Shown one piece after another: positions 37,177-47,851 of a stretch of 64,000 nt of DNA (positions are counted from its first letter, which is position 1; the number at the start of each line of letters is the position of its first letter). The position numbers and the translations under genes are program-made. The stretch covers positions 3,377,001-3,441,000 of the forward strand of contig NZ_CP046908.1 of assembly GCF_009789575.1 (NCBI RefSeq), read 5' to 3'. Source of the DNA: Stappia indica (GTDB lineage: Bacteria; Pseudomonadota; Alphaproteobacteria; Rhizobiales; Stappiaceae). The notes beneath the pieces are model-generated. The model was not told the DNA's origin and ran no database searches. It saw only the letters and a program-made list of their open reading frames with translations.

Positions 37177-37340
37177 CGCTTGCAAGGGCGGTTTTGTGCG
37201 CTTTGCCGCGCGCGCCGGCGCTTTTGTGACACGCATGCCACCGTGGCGTCCGTCATGCGCTGGTGCCGGCGCTTTCGTGCCGCATCGGCCCGTTGTGCTG
37301 CGGCAATCTGCAGGACCGGGGAAAAGTTGCAAGACGCCTC

Positions 37341-37369
37341 TTGTGCGACCCCGCGCACTTCGCTATGTA
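37341..37369 (+). promoter_or_regulatory. possible promoter of tRNA-Ser
   Basis: TTGTGC (37341-37346) and TATGTA (37364-37369) are 17 bases apart and end 35 bases before the tRNA. The match is moderate. Confidence 0.45.
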
Positions 37370-37404
37370 CCGTCGCACTTTGAGACCACGACATCTCATA
37401 TAGC

Positions 37405-37494
37405 GGAGAGGTGCCGGAGTGGTTGAACGGGGCGGTCTCGAAAACCGTTGAGCGCGCAAGCGTTCCGAGGGTTCGAATCCCTCTCTCTCCGCCA
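37405..37494 (+). tRNA. tRNA-Ser (anticodon CGA)
   Basis: A 90-base cloverleaf with an encoded CCA (37492-37494). Acceptor GGAGAGG pairs with TCTCTCC with one G.U pair, discriminator G. The anticodon loop CTCGAAA gives anticodon CGA; a long variable arm and GGTTCGAATCC T-arm confirm a class II serine tRNA. It stands at the left edge of a lower-GC segment. The 283 bases that follow (37495-37777) show no gene. Confidence 0.97.
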
Positions 37495-37777
37495 TTCACC
37501 GCCGACAGGCGCACAGATTTCCCATCCCTCTCTTTGATTCTCGGTCGGATAGCGGATTTGGCCGCTATGCGCGGTTCTCGCATGCTCGGCCAAGCTGGAC
37601 AGTCTTGTCGGAATGGCCGCCGAGCACACGCTGCAGCACCTTGGGAACAACCGGATTGGGCTGTTGCCGATCCGGCAGGCTTCGGCGGCGAAGCTGGCAG
37701 CAGGCCGGCATGGATGCCTTTGAGCGAAGGTTCGGAGGAGCTCGGTCCGAAGCCTCCCGGGACTTATCTTGGTCGTT

Positions 37778-38689
37778 TCACGCGGTGGCGACAACCCCTT
37801 CCGCCTGCAGCAACTCCTCCAGCCAATCCATGAACGCCCTGAGCCCAGGGGCGAGATGACGCCTGCGCGCATAGAGGACCGAAATCGGCACGGCGGAGGG
37901 TCGGTACTCGGGCAACACCTCGACCAGTCGCCCCGCCGCGATGTCGTCGGCGACGTCGTAGACGGGGACCTGGATCAGCCCGTGCCCGTGCAGCGCACCG
38001 GCAACGTAGCTTTCCGCGTTGTCGACACAAAGGTGGCTTTGCATGGCGACGACGATCTCGCGCCCGCTCTCAAGACCATCCCATTCCGATGAGACAGCGG
38101 GCATGCGGAGTGCATAATTGACAAGATGATGATCCGCGAGGTCGGCAGGGGTCAGCGGCGTACCATACCGCGCCAGATAGTCCGCCCCGGCGCAGGTCAG
38201 CATCGGCACGTCGCCGATCTTGCGGCAGATCAGCTCGCTGTCTTCCAGAACGGCCAGGCGCACCACCGCGTCGATCCCTTCCGAGACCAGATCGATCATC
38301 CGGTCGGTGGCGCTGATCTCCAGCGTAACCCCCGGATAGCGCGCCCGAAATGCCTGCAAATGCGGGATGACCAGTCGCCGTGCGATCCGGCTGGGCATAT
38401 CGATGCGCAGGCGCCCCGAGATGTCGTCGGGCCGCAGCCGGAACTGCCCTTCGGCCCGTGCAACCGCATCCACCAGATCGCGGGCGGTGTCGGCGAATTG
38501 CAGTCCTTCCTGCGTCGGCCGTACCACCCGGGTGGTGCGTTGAAGAAGCTGGACGCCCAGTCTGTCCTCCAGGGTCTGTACCGAGCTGGACACGGTCGAG
38601 CGCGGAATCCCAAGGGCTTCGGCGGCGCGCGTGAAATTCCCGCTTTCCACGACTTGAATGAACACCTGCATCTGTTGAATTCGATCCAT
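37778..38689 (-). CDS. LysR-family transcriptional regulator (CrgA-like group)
   Basis: 303 residues. Helix-turn-helix at 1-60 (MQVFIQVVESGNFTRAAEALGIPRSTVSSSVQTLE), effector domain at about 90-295. The opening with RSTVSSSV is that of the group around CrgA/DhaG/YafC. It is divergent from an SDR gene (125-base gap with two inverted repeats), so it most likely controls it. It opens the lower-GC segment after tRNA-Ser. Effector unknown. Confidence 0.94.
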   Translation of the reverse strand: MDRIQQMQVFIQVVESGNFTRAAEALGIPRSTVSSSVQTLEDRLGVQLLQRTTRVVRPTQEGLQFADTARDLVDAVARAEGQFRLRPDDISGRLRIDMPSRIARRLVIPHLQAFRARYPGVTLEISATDRMIDLVSEGIDAVVRLAVLEDSELICRKIGDVPMLTCAGADYLARYGTPLTPADLADHHLVNYALRMPAVSSEWDGLESGREIVVAMQSHLCVDNAESYVAGALHGHGLIQVPVYDVADDIAAGRLVEVLPEYRPSAVPISVLYARRRHLAPGLRAFMDWLEELLQAEGVVATA

Positions 38690-38735
38690 GCTTATTGTTC
38701 GTCATTTCTGTCGAATGATGTCAAGACAGACCCAA

Positions 38736-38751
38736 TTATCCAGGTCGATAA
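38736..38751. promoter_or_regulatory. inverted repeat between the divergent LysR and SDR genes
   Basis: TTATC (38736-38740) and GATAA (38747-38751) are inverted arms with a 6-base spacer, within the AT-rich part of the intergenic region. It is a fair candidate for the LysR operator. Confidence 0.45.
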
Positions 38752-38773
38752 ACATGCCATCTTCTCCGCAAGC

Positions 38774-38790
38774 CGCCGTTTCAAACGGCG
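38774..38790. promoter_or_regulatory. 17-bp palindrome in the leader of the SDR gene
   Basis: CGCCGTTT (38774-38781) and AAACGGCG (38783-38790) flank a single C, giving a near-perfect 17-base palindrome 24 bases before the SDR ATG. It may be an operator or, if transcribed, a compact hairpin close to the ribosome-binding site. Confidence 0.5.
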
Positions 38791-38814
38791 CACGCAAAGC
38801 GGAAAGGAAATGGC

Positions 38815-39588
38815 ATGTCGAGAAACAGCATTGAAGGGAAAGTGGTTCTGATCGCCGGCGGCGCGAAAAACCTGGGAGGGTTGCTGGCGCGCGAATTCGC
38901 CAGATCCGGCGCGAAGGCCGTCGCCATCCACTACAACAGCGACGCCACCAAGGCGGCTGCCGAAGAAACCGTTGCGGCGATCAAATCCGCAGGCGCCGAA
39001 GCGGTGGCCTTTCAGGCGGACCTGACCTCGGCAGCGGCGATGGAGAAACTGTTCGCGGACACCGTCGCGACGGTGGGGCGTCCCGACATCGCGATCAACA
39101 CCGTCGGCATGGTGGTGAAGAAGCCGATGGCCGAGGTGACCGAAGAGATGTTCGACCAATCCTGCGCGGTCAACGTCAAGTCCGCCTTCTTCTTCCTGAA
39201 AGAAGCCGGCACGCACCTCAATGACAACGGCAAGATCTGCACCATCGTGACCTCGCTCTTGGGGGCCTACACGCCCTTCTACGCCGCTTATGAGGGTCTC
39301 AAGGCGCCGGTCGAACACTTCACGCGTGCCGCCTCGAAGGAACTGGGTGCGCGCGGCATCTCTGTGACCGCAATCGGGCCGGGTCCGATGGATACCTCCT
39401 TCTTCTACCCGGCGGAGGAAAAGGAGGCGGTTGAATATCACAAGAACGCCGCCGCGCTTTCGCCCTTCTCGAAGACCGGCCTGACCGACATCGAAGACAT
39501 CGCGCCCTGGATCACCTTCATGGTTTCCGGCGGATGGTGGATGACCGGCCAGACGATTCTCGTGAATGGCGGTTACACGACCAAATAA
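38815..39588 (+). CDS. short-chain dehydrogenase/reductase
   Basis: 257 residues. Nucleotide motif AGGAKNLG (about 14-21) replaces the usual TGxxxGIG, NTVG replaces NNAG, and the catalytic Tyr and Lys are in YEGLK, with a Ser in VTSLLGAYTP. The C-terminal WWMTGQTILVNGGY is normal. Start has GAAAGGAAATGGC nearby. It is divergent from the LysR regulator and precedes a small membrane protein by 59 bases. It resembles 3-oxoacyl-reductase-like SDRs; substrate unknown. Confidence 0.9.
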   Translation: MSRNSIEGKVVLIAGGAKNLGGLLAREFARSGAKAVAIHYNSDATKAAAEETVAAIKSAGAEAVAFQADLTSAAAMEKLFADTVATVGRPDIAINTVGMVVKKPMAEVTEEMFDQSCAVNVKSAFFFLKEAGTHLNDNGKICTIVTSLLGAYTPFYAAYEGLKAPVEHFTRAASKELGARGISVTAIGPGPMDTSFFYPAEEKEAVEYHKNAAALSPFSKTGLTDIEDIAPWITFMVSGGWWMTGQTILVNGGYTTK

Positions 39589-39647
39589 TACCGGTGGACG
39601 CGGCCGGGGCACCGGTCCCGCCGCCTCTTCCGATCCGGAGGTTTCAT

Positions 39648-39902
39648 ATGCACACTCTTCTCGTGATCCTTGGTGGGCTTGCCCTGATGGCAGTCGTCTA
39701 TGGCATTGCCCTTTGGCGCGGCGTGTCCCTGCACCGCGCTTTTCCCGTCTATGCGGGGCTTTTGGCGATGGCCTCGGCGATCAATCTCTGGGTCGGCGTG
39801 ACCCAGGCGGGATACAGCGTGGCCGAAGAACTGCCCATCTTCGCCGTGATCTTCGGCGTTCCGTGCCTGCTCGCCTGGTTTCTTGCACGGCGGTCGGCAT
39901 GA
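39648..39902 (+). CDS. small membrane protein of unknown function
   Basis: 84 residues with about three hydrophobic segments (2-20, 30-48, 58-78) and little else: MHTLLVILGGLALMAVVYG, ... AEELPIFAVIFGVPCLLAWFL. Start 39648 has GGAGG at the right distance; the frame could run longer but that would lack a site. It overlaps the next gene by ATGA and so is cotranscribed with it. I do not recognise the family. Confidence 0.8.
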   Translation: MHTLLVILGGLALMAVVYGIALWRGVSLHRAFPVYAGLLAMASAINLWVGVTQAGYSVAEELPIFAVIFGVPCLLAWFLARRSA

Positions 39903-40438
39903 CAATCGCCCGGATCTTGGAAGTGATCACATGGTGGCAAGGCAATGCGGGGAACTGGTTCTCCCAGTCGCCCGCGTTCGACGCTGCCTTTCGCACACGC
40001 TTCGCGCTCCTGCATGAGGCGGCCATGGCGGGCGATCTTGCGGAATGGCAAGACACGCCCGAGGGCTGCCTGGCGCTGCTGATCCTGCTCGATCAGTATC
40101 CACGCAATGCGTTCCGGGGCACCAGGGAAATGTACCGCGCAGACCCGCAGGCCCTGTCGTTGGCGCGTCATGCCCGGCAGCAGGGCTTCATCGGCCGGTT
40201 GCCGCCGGACCTCCGCCTTTTCATGCTTTTGCCTTTCGCGCATTCCGAGGTGCTGGAGGATCAGGACCAATCGGTCGCGCTGCATCGCCGCTATCTGCCC
40301 TCGGGACTTCACCGGGCCAGGCGCCATCGTGACATCATCGCGCGTTTCGGGCGTTTCCCCCACAGGCAACCGATCTTCAAACGCAGGCTGACCCCCGAAG
40401 AAAGCCAGTATTTGAATGCAGGCGGGTTTCAGGGATAA
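39899..40438 (+). CDS. DUF924-family protein
   Basis: 179 residues matching DUF924: WFSQSPAFDAAFRTRF, LALLILLDQYPRNAFRGT, DPQALSLARHA, and FMLLPFAHSE. The fold is a TPR-like helical bundle and no reaction is known. It overlaps the small membrane protein gene by 4 bases (ATGA) and is followed by ltrA-like gene after 26 bases. Confidence 0.88.
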   Translation: MTIARILEVITWWQGNAGNWFSQSPAFDAAFRTRFALLHEAAMAGDLAEWQDTPEGCLALLILLDQYPRNAFRGTREMYRADPQALSLARHARQQGFIGRLPPDLRLFMLLPFAHSEVLEDQDQSVALHRRYLPSGLHRARRHRDIIARFGRFPHRQPIFKRRLTPEESQYLNAGGFQG

Positions 40439-40464
40439 TCGAGAAGACACAACAGGTAGTATTC

Positions 40465-41637
40465 ATGTCCAACCTATTGCACCGCCTTGTCCCGACACAC
40501 GCCTTGCGTAACCTCGACCCCAAAGACACGCCCCGCGTCACGACGATGGAGCTGTTCTTTGATCTCGTTTATGTTTTCACCATCATCCAACTCTCCCATT
40601 ACCTCCTCGAACATGCGAGTTGGCTTGGTGCCTTGGAATATGTGACGCTCTTTGCTGCCGTCTGGTGGGCCTGGAACTACACGGCCTGGGCGGCAAACTG
40701 GGTCAACCCGGATCATCCCAGCGGGCGCGGGTTGATGATCGTCCTGATGGGCTGTGCGCTTTTGATGGCGGTGGCGGCGCCGCAGGCTTTCGGCGAACGC
40801 GCGGCACTGTTCGCCGTCGCCTATGTGGCGATGGCGCTGATCCGGGCGAGCTATATGGCCATCGTGTTTCGCGGTCAGGCCATGGGGCGGAACTATGCCC
40901 AGCTTGGCGCATGGAGCGCGATTTCCGGCATCTTCTGGATATTGGGGGCCTTCATCGCGCCCGCGCGTCTGGAGCTTTGGATCCTCGCCGTGCTGATCGA
41001 CTATGCCGCGCCTTATCTGGGATACTGGCTGCCTGGCAAGGGCTCGACCCCGATGTCGAGCTGGCCGTTGAAAGGGCTGCATCTGTTCGAGCGCAACCAG
41101 CTGATCTTCATCATCGCGCTTGGGGAATCCATTCTCCTGCTGGGCGGCTATCTGGTCAGCCACGAGATCCATCTGGACACGGGCGTCGCCGCACTGATCG
41201 GTTTCCTGCTGATCGTGACACTGTGGTGGATTTACTTCGTCGATCTCTCAGAACCGGGCGAGCATCGGTTCGAACATGAGACGGATCACACCAGTCTCGC
41301 CCGCGCGGGTCTGGCCTACGCGCATGGGGTCGCGGTCTGCGGCGCCATCGTGACCGCCGTCGCCATCGAGATGATCGTGGCCCATCCTCACGACGCGATC
41401 CATGCCGAGACCGCGATCATCGCCTTCGCCGGGCCGTCGCTTTTCCTTTTCGGCTGCACGATTTTTCATCGCGTCGCTGCGGAGCGCTTGCGCGCGTCCT
41501 ACCTTCTGGCCGTGGCGGGCGTTGCGGTCTGGGGCTGGCTGGCTTTGAGCCTGCACCTGAACGGGTTGTGGCTCGGCGCGGGCGTCCTGTCGATCATGGT
41601 GGCGATGGCGGCACTCGGCCACCGGAAGGCGGCCTGA
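40465..41637 (+). CDS. low temperature requirement protein A (LtrA) family membrane protein
   Basis: 390 residues with about ten hydrophobic segments. TMELFFDLVYVFTIIQLSHYL at the start and WWAWNYTAWAANW are diagnostic of LtrA proteins, first named in Listeria for growth in the cold. The biochemical role is unknown. It is followed after one base by a K+ channel gene, so the two are probably one functional unit. Confidence 0.92.
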   Translation: MSNLLHRLVPTHALRNLDPKDTPRVTTMELFFDLVYVFTIIQLSHYLLEHASWLGALEYVTLFAAVWWAWNYTAWAANWVNPDHPSGRGLMIVLMGCALLMAVAAPQAFGERAALFAVAYVAMALIRASYMAIVFRGQAMGRNYAQLGAWSAISGIFWILGAFIAPARLELWILAVLIDYAAPYLGYWLPGKGSTPMSSWPLKGLHLFERNQLIFIIALGESILLLGGYLVSHEIHLDTGVAALIGFLLIVTLWWIYFVDLSEPGEHRFEHETDHTSLARAGLAYAHGVAVCGAIVTAVAIEMIVAHPHDAIHAETAIIAFAGPSLFLFGCTIFHRVAAERLRASYLLAVAGVAVWGWLALSLHLNGLWLGAGVLSIMVAMAALGHRKAA

Positions 41638-41638
41638 G

Positions 41639-42292
41639 ATGCTGACACTGCCCACTGCGCGCAACAAAGTTACCGCCAATGCCGGCTTTCTGGCCGCGAT
41701 CCTGATCCACAACCTGACTTACCCGCTGTCGGCCGCGGGGGGGATTTGGCCCGCGCTGTTCTATGGCTTCTACGCGGCAATCTTCGTGGTGGCGACCTGG
41801 GCGCTCACGGACCACCGCCCCTTGCGCGTGGTGGTCGCAAGCACCGGACTTGCCGTGTTCCTGGCGGGTCTTCTGAATTCCTACGCCCCCTCGAATGGGG
41901 CGGCCCTGGCCGTTTATCTGACCTCCATTGCCTATCATCTCGGCATGGTCGTGGTGCTGGCACGCTACACCTTCGGGGCCAGGACCGTGATGACCGACGT
42001 GCTGATCTCCGCGACCTCGCTCTACCTCGTGATCGGGTCGGGCTTCGCCGCCGTGCTGGCCCTCATCGAATGGTGTGTGCCGGGATCCTTCGTGGCGAGT
42101 TCCGGCGCGGCGGTCGACTGGCAGCAGATGGTCTATTTCAGCTACGTCACCCTGACCACGCTGGGCTATGGCGACATCACGCCGGTCGGCTCCTATGCCC
42201 AGTCCTTCGTCGCCTTCGAAGCCATTGGCGGCACGCTCTACACAGTGATGTTGCTGTCCCGGTTGGTCGGGCTGCACGCCAGTCGGGAATAG
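41639..42292 (+). CDS. two-pore-type potassium ion channel family protein
   Basis: 217 residues. Several hydrophobic segments in the first 150 residues precede a pore loop with the K+ selectivity filter TLTTLGYGDITP (about 175-186) and a final helix. There is no cytoplasmic RCK/TrkA-N domain, so gating is not evident. It starts 1 base after the LtrA stop, which means tight translational coupling. It closes the lower-GC segment. Confidence 0.92.
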   Translation: MLTLPTARNKVTANAGFLAAILIHNLTYPLSAAGGIWPALFYGFYAAIFVVATWALTDHRPLRVVVASTGLAVFLAGLLNSYAPSNGAALAVYLTSIAYHLGMVVVLARYTFGARTVMTDVLISATSLYLVIGSGFAAVLALIEWCVPGSFVASSGAAVDWQQMVYFSYVTLTTLGYGDITPVGSYAQSFVAFEAIGGTLYTVMLLSRLVGLHASRE

Positions 42293-42420
42293 GCCTGTCT
42301 TGGAGGGGTGTAGAGGGCTGTCGGGCAGACACGGGTCTCATCGCTATCCCTGACGCCCCGCCATTGGCTCAGCTCCCGCCTGGCACGCGTCGCCTCTTGT
42401 CGTCCCCTTCCGGACAAATC

Positions 42421-42448
42421 TGCCGTGCGCACGAGTGTACGCACGGCA
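42421..42448. repeat. inverted repeat at the right edge of the lower-GC segment
   Basis: TGCCGTGCG (42421-42429) and CGCACGGCA (42440-42448) are perfect 9-base inverted arms with a 10-base spacer, in the 219-base gap between two convergent genes. There is no T-tract, so it is a poor intrinsic terminator. No gene is seen in the gap. Confidence 0.55.
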
Positions 42449-42511
42449 TCGATGTCCGCCCGCGTCCGTGCCGACGCCCTTCGGGTCTGCACGAATTGCG
42501 AATTCACCACA

Positions 42512-43231
42512 CTAGGCCGGGGTTTCTCGGACCGGCAGGCCGTCCAGATAGGCCGCGACCTCGTCGACGGGAATGACGTCGGCATACTTGCAGTTGAGGT
42601 CGAACAGGTTGATGGCGTGGCTGGCCTCGAACCTGTCGAAGGCGGTCTCTTCCGGTATGACGACCTTGAAGTTGAACGAGTAGGCGTCGACGGTGGTCGC
42701 CCGCAGGCATCCCGACGTCGTGCAGCCGGTCATGATCAGCGTGTCGACATCCAGGAAGTTGAGGTGGCTCATGAACAGCGTGCCGAAGAAGGCCGACGGC
42801 TTGCGCTTGCCGATCAGGATGTCCTGCGGCTCGGGCTTGAGCGGCGCCACCGTCTGGGTCGCATGGGTGCCTTCGGTGCTGGTCTTCTCATGGCCGCGAT
42901 GGCTCTTGCCGAGCTGGACGCCGCTGTCGATCATGTCGGGCCGGCGCTCCGACTGGGTATAGAAGACCGGCAGGTTCTTCTGCCGCGCGAGCTTCAGCAG
43001 CCGCTCGATATGCGGCACGGCCTTCCATCCGGCCTCGCCGCAATGGGTGCGGTACTTGCCGAGGCCCTCCTCCTGGTCCTCGCCGGGTTCGTCGCCGCAG
43101 AAATTGTACTGCACGTCGATGATGAAGAGGGCCGGCCGCGTTCCGAAGCCTCCCCGCTTGCCGTAACCCGCGAGCTGGTAGATCCGCTTGTCCTTGTCCG
43201 TCAGAAAGCGGTCCCAGATGCGTTCGCTCAT
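42512..43231 (-). CDS. isochorismatase-fold amidohydrolase (N-carbamoylsarcosine amidase-like)
   Basis: 239 residues. The cysteine hydrolase triad is visible: Asp in ALFIIDVQYNFCGD, Lys in IGKRKPSAFFGT, and Cys in TGCTTSGCLRATTVDAYS. The GCTTSGCLRAT-type loop is that of N-carbamoylsarcosine amidase and maleamate or half-amide amidases. It would remove NH3 or a carbamoyl group from an opened ring. Start 43231 has GGAAAGGAAACGAC ahead. It overlaps the ring-opening hydrolase by ATGA and is the last gene of the four-gene operon. Confidence 0.9.
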   Translation of the reverse strand: MSERIWDRFLTDKDKRIYQLAGYGKRGGFGTRPALFIIDVQYNFCGDEPGEDQEEGLGKYRTHCGEAGWKAVPHIERLLKLARQKNLPVFYTQSERRPDMIDSGVQLGKSHRGHEKTSTEGTHATQTVAPLKPEPQDILIGKRKPSAFFGTLFMSHLNFLDVDTLIMTGCTTSGCLRATTVDAYSFNFKVVIPEETAFDRFEASHAINLFDLNCKYADVIPVDEVAAYLDGLPVRETPA

Positions 43232-44601
43232 GTCGTTTCCTTTCCGGCGTTGCGCTGGATGTATCGTCCGGTCGTGCCTGGTACGGGTGCCGGCCTGCCG
43301 TCCTCGACCAGAATGTTGCCGCGCAGCACCGTGTGGGTGATCGCGCCGCGGCAGCGCTTGCCCTGATAGGGCGAGTAGTCGGAATGCGAGGGCAGGGCCG
43401 CGTGGTCGACCAGCGTCTCGCCGTCGGGATCGACGATCGCGAAATCCGCGTCGTAGCCCGGCGCGATGCAGCCCTTGCCGTCGAGATTGTAGAGCCGCGC
43501 CACGTTGCGGCTGGTGGCGGCGGCAAGCGTCTGCAACGGGATGCCGCGCTTGTGGTGGCCTTCCTCCAGCAGCACCGGCAGGATCTGCGCGATCCCGGGA
43601 AAGCCGGCGCTTGCCCGCCACAGGTCCGGCCCCTTGGTGGCCGCCTTGCGCGGCACATGGTCGGAGCCGATCGTGGAGATGTCGCCCTCGCGCACGCCCT
43701 CCCAGAGCCCGTCGATGTCCGCCTGGGTCCGCAGGGGCGGGTTGACCTTGCCATGCAGGCCGATGGGCGCGTTCTCCGACAGGGACAGGTAGTGGATGCA
43801 GGTCTCCACGTGAATCGGCGGACGCGCGGGATGGCGCATGCGCCGCACCAGGTCGAGGCTTTCCAGCGCCGACATGTGCACGATGTTGACCGGGCATCCG
43901 GCCTTGGCGCCGAAAAAGGCGACGCGGAAGACGTTCTCCGTCTCCAGGAAGTCGGGCGACTGCGCGTTCCAGGCCGGCAGGTCGTTACGCCCCGCCTCCT
44001 TCAGCGGCGCCCGGAAGACCGGGATCACCTCGGTGTTCTCGCAATGCACGCCGACGACGCCGCCGGGGATGCGCGCGCCCACCTGCAGCGCCCGGAACAG
44101 CAGGGCATCGTCGACCTCGGTGAAGCCCTTGGCCGCGCCCGTCTCGCCCTTGTACATGAGATACACCTTGATCGAGGTGACCCCGTGGGTGCGCGCGGCG
44201 TGCGGCAGTTCCTCGATATGGCTTTGCGAGGTGATGCCGAAATGCAGGCCGAAGTCGATGCGCGAGCGCGCCAGCCCCTCCTCGCGCCAGGGGCCGGCGG
44301 ACTCCGTCAGGCTTTCCGCCCGCCAGAAGCTCATCAGCCCGGTGACGCCGCCGAGCATCGCCGTCTGCGTCTCGCTCGCCCAGTCGTTGGCCTTGTCGCC
44401 GAAGCCGATATGGGTGTGCGGATCGATCACGCCCGGAAACACCCACTTGCCGGTGCAGTCGATCACCCGCGTCGCCCGGACCGTCTCGCCGGCCTCGATC
44501 AGCGCGGCGATACGGCCATCGCGGATGCCGATCGACATCCGGCGCAAACCTTCGCCGGGGACCACCACCTCGCCGTTGTGCAGGCACAGATCGTAGGTCA
44601 T
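43228..44601 (-). CDS. hydantoinase/dihydroorotase-type amidohydrolase
   Basis: 457 residues. The metal ligands of cyclic-amide hydrolases are visible: DPHTHIGFG (HxH), the Lys expected to be carboxylated in TSIKVYLMYKG, GVHCEN, NIVHMSA, and IGSDH. The enzyme class opens cyclic amides or ureides such as hydantoin, dihydropyrimidines, allantoin, dihydroorotate, or imides. It overlaps neighbours by ATGA on both sides, so it is coupled to the SnoaL-like and amidase genes. Together with the latter it looks like a ring-opening then deamidating pair. Substrate unknown. Confidence 0.92.
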   Translation of the reverse strand: MTYDLCLHNGEVVVPGEGLRRMSIGIRDGRIAALIEAGETVRATRVIDCTGKWVFPGVIDPHTHIGFGDKANDWASETQTAMLGGVTGLMSFWRAESLTESAGPWREEGLARSRIDFGLHFGITSQSHIEELPHAARTHGVTSIKVYLMYKGETGAAKGFTEVDDALLFRALQVGARIPGGVVGVHCENTEVIPVFRAPLKEAGRNDLPAWNAQSPDFLETENVFRVAFFGAKAGCPVNIVHMSALESLDLVRRMRHPARPPIHVETCIHYLSLSENAPIGLHGKVNPPLRTQADIDGLWEGVREGDISTIGSDHVPRKAATKGPDLWRASAGFPGIAQILPVLLEEGHHKRGIPLQTLAAATSRNVARLYNLDGKGCIAPGYDADFAIVDPDGETLVDHAALPSHSDYSPYQGKRCRGAITHTVLRGNILVEDGRPAPVPGTTGRYIQRNAGKETT

Positions 44602-45025
44602 CGCGCGGCTCCGGCTCCGGCCGTTTCACCGATCCCGGCCCGGGCAAGGCGCCGCTCGCCGGCGTCGTTCCACACCTCCTGGCGGACGATGCGGCCGTTC
44701 TCGAACTCGAACCGGTCGGCGAAGCGGATGCCGTCGAACGCCTCGCCGTCTGCCCAGCGCCCGTACAGCGTTCCGGTGACCAGCACGGCGATCCGGGTGC
44801 CGGCGTGCCAGCTCTCGCTGCGCTCGACCGTCTTGCGCACCTCGGCGTAGCGGCCGCCGGAGCTCGCGGCGATCTCCTCGACGCTGGCAAACGTCCGCCC
44901 GCCGGGGAAGATCATGCTCACCCCGGGGCCGACATGGCGCCGCGCATCGTCGAGACGCCGGTCCTCCATGGCTGACAGATAGTCGAGCGCCGCCGTTCGG
45001 GCGCTGGCAAGGTCGGCGGTAGCGG

Positions 45026-45029
<4 letters not shown>
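44598..45029 (-). CDS. SnoaL-like (nuclear transport factor 2 fold) protein
   Basis: 143 residues with the cone-shaped NTF2/SnoaL pattern: ALDYLSAMEDRRLDDARRHV, a central GRTFASVEEIAAS, and RFEFENGRIVRQEVWND. Members are isomerases, cyclases, dehydratases or binding proteins. Start 45029 has no unusual site and overlaps the aconitase gene by ATGA. Its place between the hydratase-type and ring-opening genes suggests it acts on a pathway intermediate, for instance isomerisation, but the role is open. Confidence 0.82.
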
Positions 45030-47773
<2,744 letters not shown>

Positions 47774-47798
47774 GCAGGGAGGGATAGGCCGCACCCGA

Positions 47799-47816
47799 AA
47801 AAGTGTCAACACTTTT
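47799..47816. promoter_or_regulatory. GntR operator 1 (aconitase/GntR intergenic)
   Basis: AAAAGTGTCAACACTTTT: 8-base inverted arms around CA. The same sequence recurs with small changes at 50687, 50719 and 50894. It lies 26 bases before the aconitase ATG and 36 before the GntR start, where it would cover both promoters. Confidence 0.8.
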
Positions 47817-47851
47817 GTGGGGGCGGAAGGCAGGAAAGGGGTGCTCGATTG

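Noticed and set aside
37495-42511. Integrative element bounded by attachment repeats at tRNA-Ser
   Set aside because: I looked for a copy of the tRNA 3' end near 42.3-42.5 kb and for an integrase or transposase and saw neither. Only a composition-based claim is kept.
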